Of a DNA stretch of 45,124 bases, positions 42,888 to 45,124 are shown piece by piece. The number at the start of each line of letters is the position of its first letter. Positions within the stretch are counted from its first letter, which is position 1. Both the position numbers and the translations under genes were made by a program. The notes beneath the pieces were generated by a model. That model was not told where the DNA came from. It did no database searches and saw only the letters and a list, made by a program, of their open reading frames with translations. This DNA is from Plantactinospora endophytica (GTDB taxonomy: Bacteria; Actinomycetota; Actinomycetes; Mycobacteriales; Micromonosporaceae), in NCBI RefSeq assembly GCF_016862915.1, contig NZ_BONW01000052.1:1-45124 (forward strand). Direction: 5' to 3'.

Positions 42888-43205
42888 TCGCCCAGGCCGT
42901 CTACGGTGAGTCTCGGTCAACGACGGTGGCGTGGGTGATGACAGGCGCGAAGTGGCATCGTGGGGTCAACGGGGTATCGCCTTCACACTTGTCGACGCGG
43001 ACCTCGCGCCAACTGCCAGACCTGGCGAGGTCAGAAGTCCTGGACAGGGGCAGTCAACTGGAACCAGGGGCAAAGCTTCCAGCTCGATGCATGTGCGACG
43101 GGTTCGGCACGTTACAAGCCGCTGCTGTCGTCGTTGGTGGGACCGGTGGTTGCCCAAGACGGCCTGCACGTCGGCGATAGTGACCGCCGTTTGGTGCTGG
43201 GGCCG
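42888..43205. other. Gene-free stretch after the second module
   Basis: The first 60 bases retain weak similarity to the region after copy 1, then the sequence diverges. A frame ending at 43253 reads [24 protein letters not shown] but overlaps the sigma-factor remnant antisense, and is not supported. Confidence 0.35.
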
Positions 43206-44100
43206 TCAGCGGTCATCATTGTGCAAGGTTCGCATCGCCTTGGAGAGCTGTGATCGGACGGTCGTCTCGCTGATCTGAAGTTTGTCGGCGATCTGCTCTC
43301 GGCTTGCCCCGTCGAGGAAGCGCCGTACGACATCGCGCTGTCCCTTCGGCAGTCGCATGAGGCTCGCCGGGCTGATGTCCATCGCGGAGAAATCCGTCGC
43401 GATGTAGCGGCACTGAGGCTGCGTTTGAGGTCGTGGTTGTCGTGGAGGGGCAGCGACCGCGCGGTTGGCCCGCGAGAGGTGGACGCGGACCGTGGATGGT
43501 GCGAGGCCGATCAGCCGGGCTACTTCGGCTGTGGTCTTGCCCTGCTCAATGATCATGTTGTAGATGACCCGCTGCTGTTCCGGCAAGGTTCGTACCCGTG
43601 CGGAGGTGTCGTCGTTGCGGGGACCTGGGACGGCGGGAACGTCGACCGGCATTGGTGGCGTCTGAACGGTAGCCGTCGGCGCGGGGTGAGCGGCGCCGCC
43701 GGGCGGTGTGCTGGTCTGCTCCGGTGGTGCCGGCTGGTTTCCGTCAAAGCCGTCGGGTAGGAGTCGGGCGAGGGCACGGACTGACCGGTACTGCAGCGCT
43801 TTGATCGCGCCTTAGTTCTTGCCCATCGCCTGGGCCGTTTCGGTGACCGAGAACCCTTGCAGGAATCTGAGCGCGATGCACTGCTGTTGCTCCGGGTTGA
43901 GCTGTTTGACGGCGCTGAGCAGGGTGACGTTGGTGAGATGGTCCAATACCGTGGTTTCGGGCTGCCCTCCGGAGTGCGGTCCTCAATGTCGGTGGCGAGT
44001 GTGTCACCGGTGCTGATCTCGAACCGGTAGCGTCCGGACTTGAGGTGGTCCGCGATGAGGTTGCGGGCGATGGTGACCAGCCATGCGCCGCCGGCCGGGA
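43206..44100 (-). pseudogene. Decayed ECF sigma factor with additional HTH modules
   Basis: From about 44095 downward the frame reads AWLVTIARNLIADHLKSGRYRF (end of sigma region 2), then a one-base shift near 43966 leads to LDHLTNVTLLSAVKQLNPEQQQCIALRFLQGFSVTETAQAMGKN, a TAA stop at 43813-43815, and GAIKALQYRSVRALARLL (region 4). A Pro-rich linker then joins two further region-4/LuxR-like HTH units: LPEQQRVIYNMIIEQGKTTAEVARLIGLAPSTVRVHLSRA and LPKGQRDVVRRFLDGASREQIADKLQISETTVRSQLSKA, ending at 43206. The last two could still be translated from ATG 43650-43652. The 5' end (most of region 2) is missing next to the IS481 fragment. Confidence 0.7.
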
Positions 44101-44142
44101 CATGTCTCCAACGTTGGCGCAGCTACGGCAGTGGTTTGAGAG

Positions 44143-44730
44143 TCAAATTCCTGTATAGAGATCCGTATACCGGAGATGGCAACAACTGTCAACCCTGCCC
44201 GAGCTTGTTGCGGGGTTTGCTCGCGGTGGCGCTGCGGTTCTTCTTGCCCTGGGCGCGTCCGACGTAGCGCCAACCGCCGCCGTCGGGGATGTTGCCGAGG
44301 TTTTGACGTCGACGTGCAGCAGTGATCCGGGGGTCGGGTGCTCGTAGCGGCGGACAGGTTCGCCGGTGACTCGGTCGATGTGTGAGAGCCGGTTGAGTCG
44401 GCACCGGGTCAGTACGGCGTGCACCGTTGATGGGGCTATGCCGAGGCGATCACCGATCGCGACCGGCCCCAGCCGGTGCTTCCACCGCAGGTGCACGATC
44501 TCGCGGACCACGGGTTGTGGTGTCTTCCTCGGCTGCGAGACCGGCCGTGACAGACGGTCCCGCATACCGGCCTCACCCAGCATCCGGTAGCGGTCCGCCC
44601 AACGTTTCGCGGTCGGCCATGACACGTCGTAGCGTTCGGCGGCCCGCGCGACGGGCCACCCGTCATCCACGACGAGCTTGGCCAGACGCAGTCGGGCACG
44701 CGGAGTCAGTGCTGCGTTAGCGTGAGACAC
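44143..44730 (-). pseudogene. IS481-family transposase, truncated and frameshifted
   Basis: From ATG 44728-44730 the product opens MSHANAALTPRARLRLAKLVVDDGWPVARAAERYDVSWPTAKRW, the tandem HTH of IS481 transposases, followed by GMRDRLSRP, GPVAIGDRLGIAPSTVHAVL and PGSLLHVDVK with the first catalytic Asp. A one-base loss near 44300 shifts the frame: the correct continuation is NLGNIPDGGGWRYVGRAQGK, which stops soon after at GLGQG-like sequence. The second Asp and the Glu of the DDE triad are absent, so it cannot be active. Confidence 0.85.
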
Positions 44731-44794
44731 GAGGACCTCCTGGTCAGTGGTGTGGTCGCCTTCGGCAGCTCCACTCCACGACAGGAGGTCCTCG
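44730..44794. other. 13-bp inverted repeat ahead of the IS481 transposase
   Basis: CGAGGACCTCCTG at the transposase start (44730-44742) is exactly inverted at 44782-44794. It contains the AGGAGGTCCTCG that would serve as ribosome-binding region, so a hairpin in the mRNA could hide it and limit translation of transcripts entering from outside. Confidence 0.5.
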
Positions 44795-44856
44795 CTATCA
44801 AGATCCGTCAGGTCGTGTCGTCACACAACCTCAACCAACGTGCCTGGTCAGTACAC

Positions 44857-45124
44857 CTAGGACATGAACGGGGCGGACCCGCTGACTGCCGCGTTCGTGA
44901 CGTCCGGCTTATTTGATCGTGAGTCTTCGCTTCCTGGCCTTGGTGGTCGTGGCTGGTAGGGAGTCTTGTCTCGGATGCAGGCCCAGAGGACGTTGACGCG
45001 TCGCCGGGAGAGGGCGGCGGATGCTTGGCGGTGTGTTTTTCCTTCGGCTTTCTTCCTGTCGTAGTAGGCGCGTGAGTCTGGGCAGCAGGTGAGTGCGGCG
45101 AAGGTAGAGAGGCTGAAGACGCGG
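44857..45124 (-). CDS. IS110-family transposase, C-terminal part (cut by window edge)
   Basis: Reading leftward from the window edge gives RVFSLSTFAALTCCPDSRAYYDRKKAEGKTHRQASAALSRRRVNVLWACIRDKTPYQP. The 'CPDSRAYYDRKxAEGKxHxQAxxALaRRRvnVLwAmlRD' stretch is the conserved C-terminal Transposase_20 end of IS110 enzymes, including the catalytic Ser region just outside. After TPYQP the frame continues to a TAG at 44857-44859, whereas another frame reads TTTKARKRRLTIK and stops near 44912; a small indel near the end is possible. Confidence 0.75.
   Translation of the reverse strand, partial: RVFSLSTFAALTCCPDSRAYYDRKKAEGKTHRQASAALSRRRVNVLWACIRDKTPYQPRPPRPGSEDSRSNKPDVTNAAVSGSAPFMS

Larger units (their letters stand above)
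41850..42945 (+). repeat. Duplicated membrane-module segment, copy 2
   Basis: Counterpart of 29010-30105 with all gene boundaries preserved (offset 12,840). Unlike copy 1 it is not followed by a NACHT gene; its NACHT partner lies upstream on the opposite strand. Confidence 0.85.
44143..44855. mobile_element. IS481-type element, truncated at its left end
   Basis: The right end carries CTCAACCAACGTGCCTGGTCAGTACA (44830-44855), whose reverse complement has the TGTACTGACCA-type terminus common to IS481 elements. The transposase lacks its C-terminal half and the opposite terminal repeat is not found; the element stops where the sigma-factor remnant begins. Confidence 0.7.

Noticed and set aside
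42888-43253. Small plus-strand genes after the second membrane module
   Set aside because: Frames are short, lack ribosome-binding sites and partly overlap the sigma-factor remnant antisense.

Overview
The window looks like an accessory (genomic-island) region of a high-GC actinomycete, most likely from the Micromonospora/Streptomyces side of the phylum. This rests on the uniformly GC-rich sequence, frequent GTG starts, actinobacterial protein types (PASTA and excalibur secreted proteins, DUF6283- and DUF6232-like proteins, NACHT/STAND ATPases with small two-helix membrane partners) and typical actinobacterial insertion sequences (IS5, IS701, IS110, IS481 and ISL3 types). No rRNA, tRNA, CRISPR array or core housekeeping operon is visible.

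Layout. 1-175 is the start of an IS110 transposase cut by the window edge. 176-1712 has no convincing gene, but holds one copy (981-1500) of a 520-bp non-coding repeat whose second copy is at 34781-35300. 1713-2642 is a Panacea-type antitoxin plus candidate toxin. 2671-7536 is a run of small accessory genes: two overlapping plus-strand hypotheticals (one broken by a stop), a three-gene minus-strand operon with ATGA overlaps, a DUF433-like gene and a PASTA membrane protein. 7733-11591 is a stack of three insertion sequences. An IS5-type element carries a MafI-like immunity gene as passenger, a second IS5-type element sits inside that passenger gene, and an IS701-type element is inserted exactly at the outer end. 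Beyond the stack lies the C-terminal remnant of a ThiF/E1-like gene.

12036-19919 is a dense conflict-type cluster: a large STAND ATPase with alpha-helical repeats and a co-oriented two-TM protein, a divergent small two-TM protein sharing sequence motifs with both, a reverse transcriptase overlapping a HEPN-type protein (R-x4-H), and a 5'-truncated CHAT protease. 20378-28292 is a complete four-gene Wadjet-like (JetABCD, SMC/MukBEF-type) operon whose upstream side abuts a broken ISL3 transposase. 29048-32982 has a two-gene membrane module (multi-TM protein plus DUF6232-like protein) followed by a NACHT ATPase. The same two-gene module recurs at 41888-42887, head-to-head with a different, polytopic-membrane NACHT protein (39326-41440). 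Between them are a DUF6283-like protein, a winged-helix-like protein, a NYN nuclease with OST-HTH-like domains (behind repeat copy B), and two exported proteins. The right end is decayed: a broken ECF sigma factor with two additional HTH modules, a truncated IS481 transposase and an IS110 C-terminus.

Taken together this is a defence/conflict island built by repeated mobile-element traffic. The best candidates for undescribed systems are the STAND + two-TM + reverse transcriptase + HEPN cluster and the duplicated membrane module paired with NACHT ATPases. All functional statements are inferred from motifs read by eye; no database search was possible.
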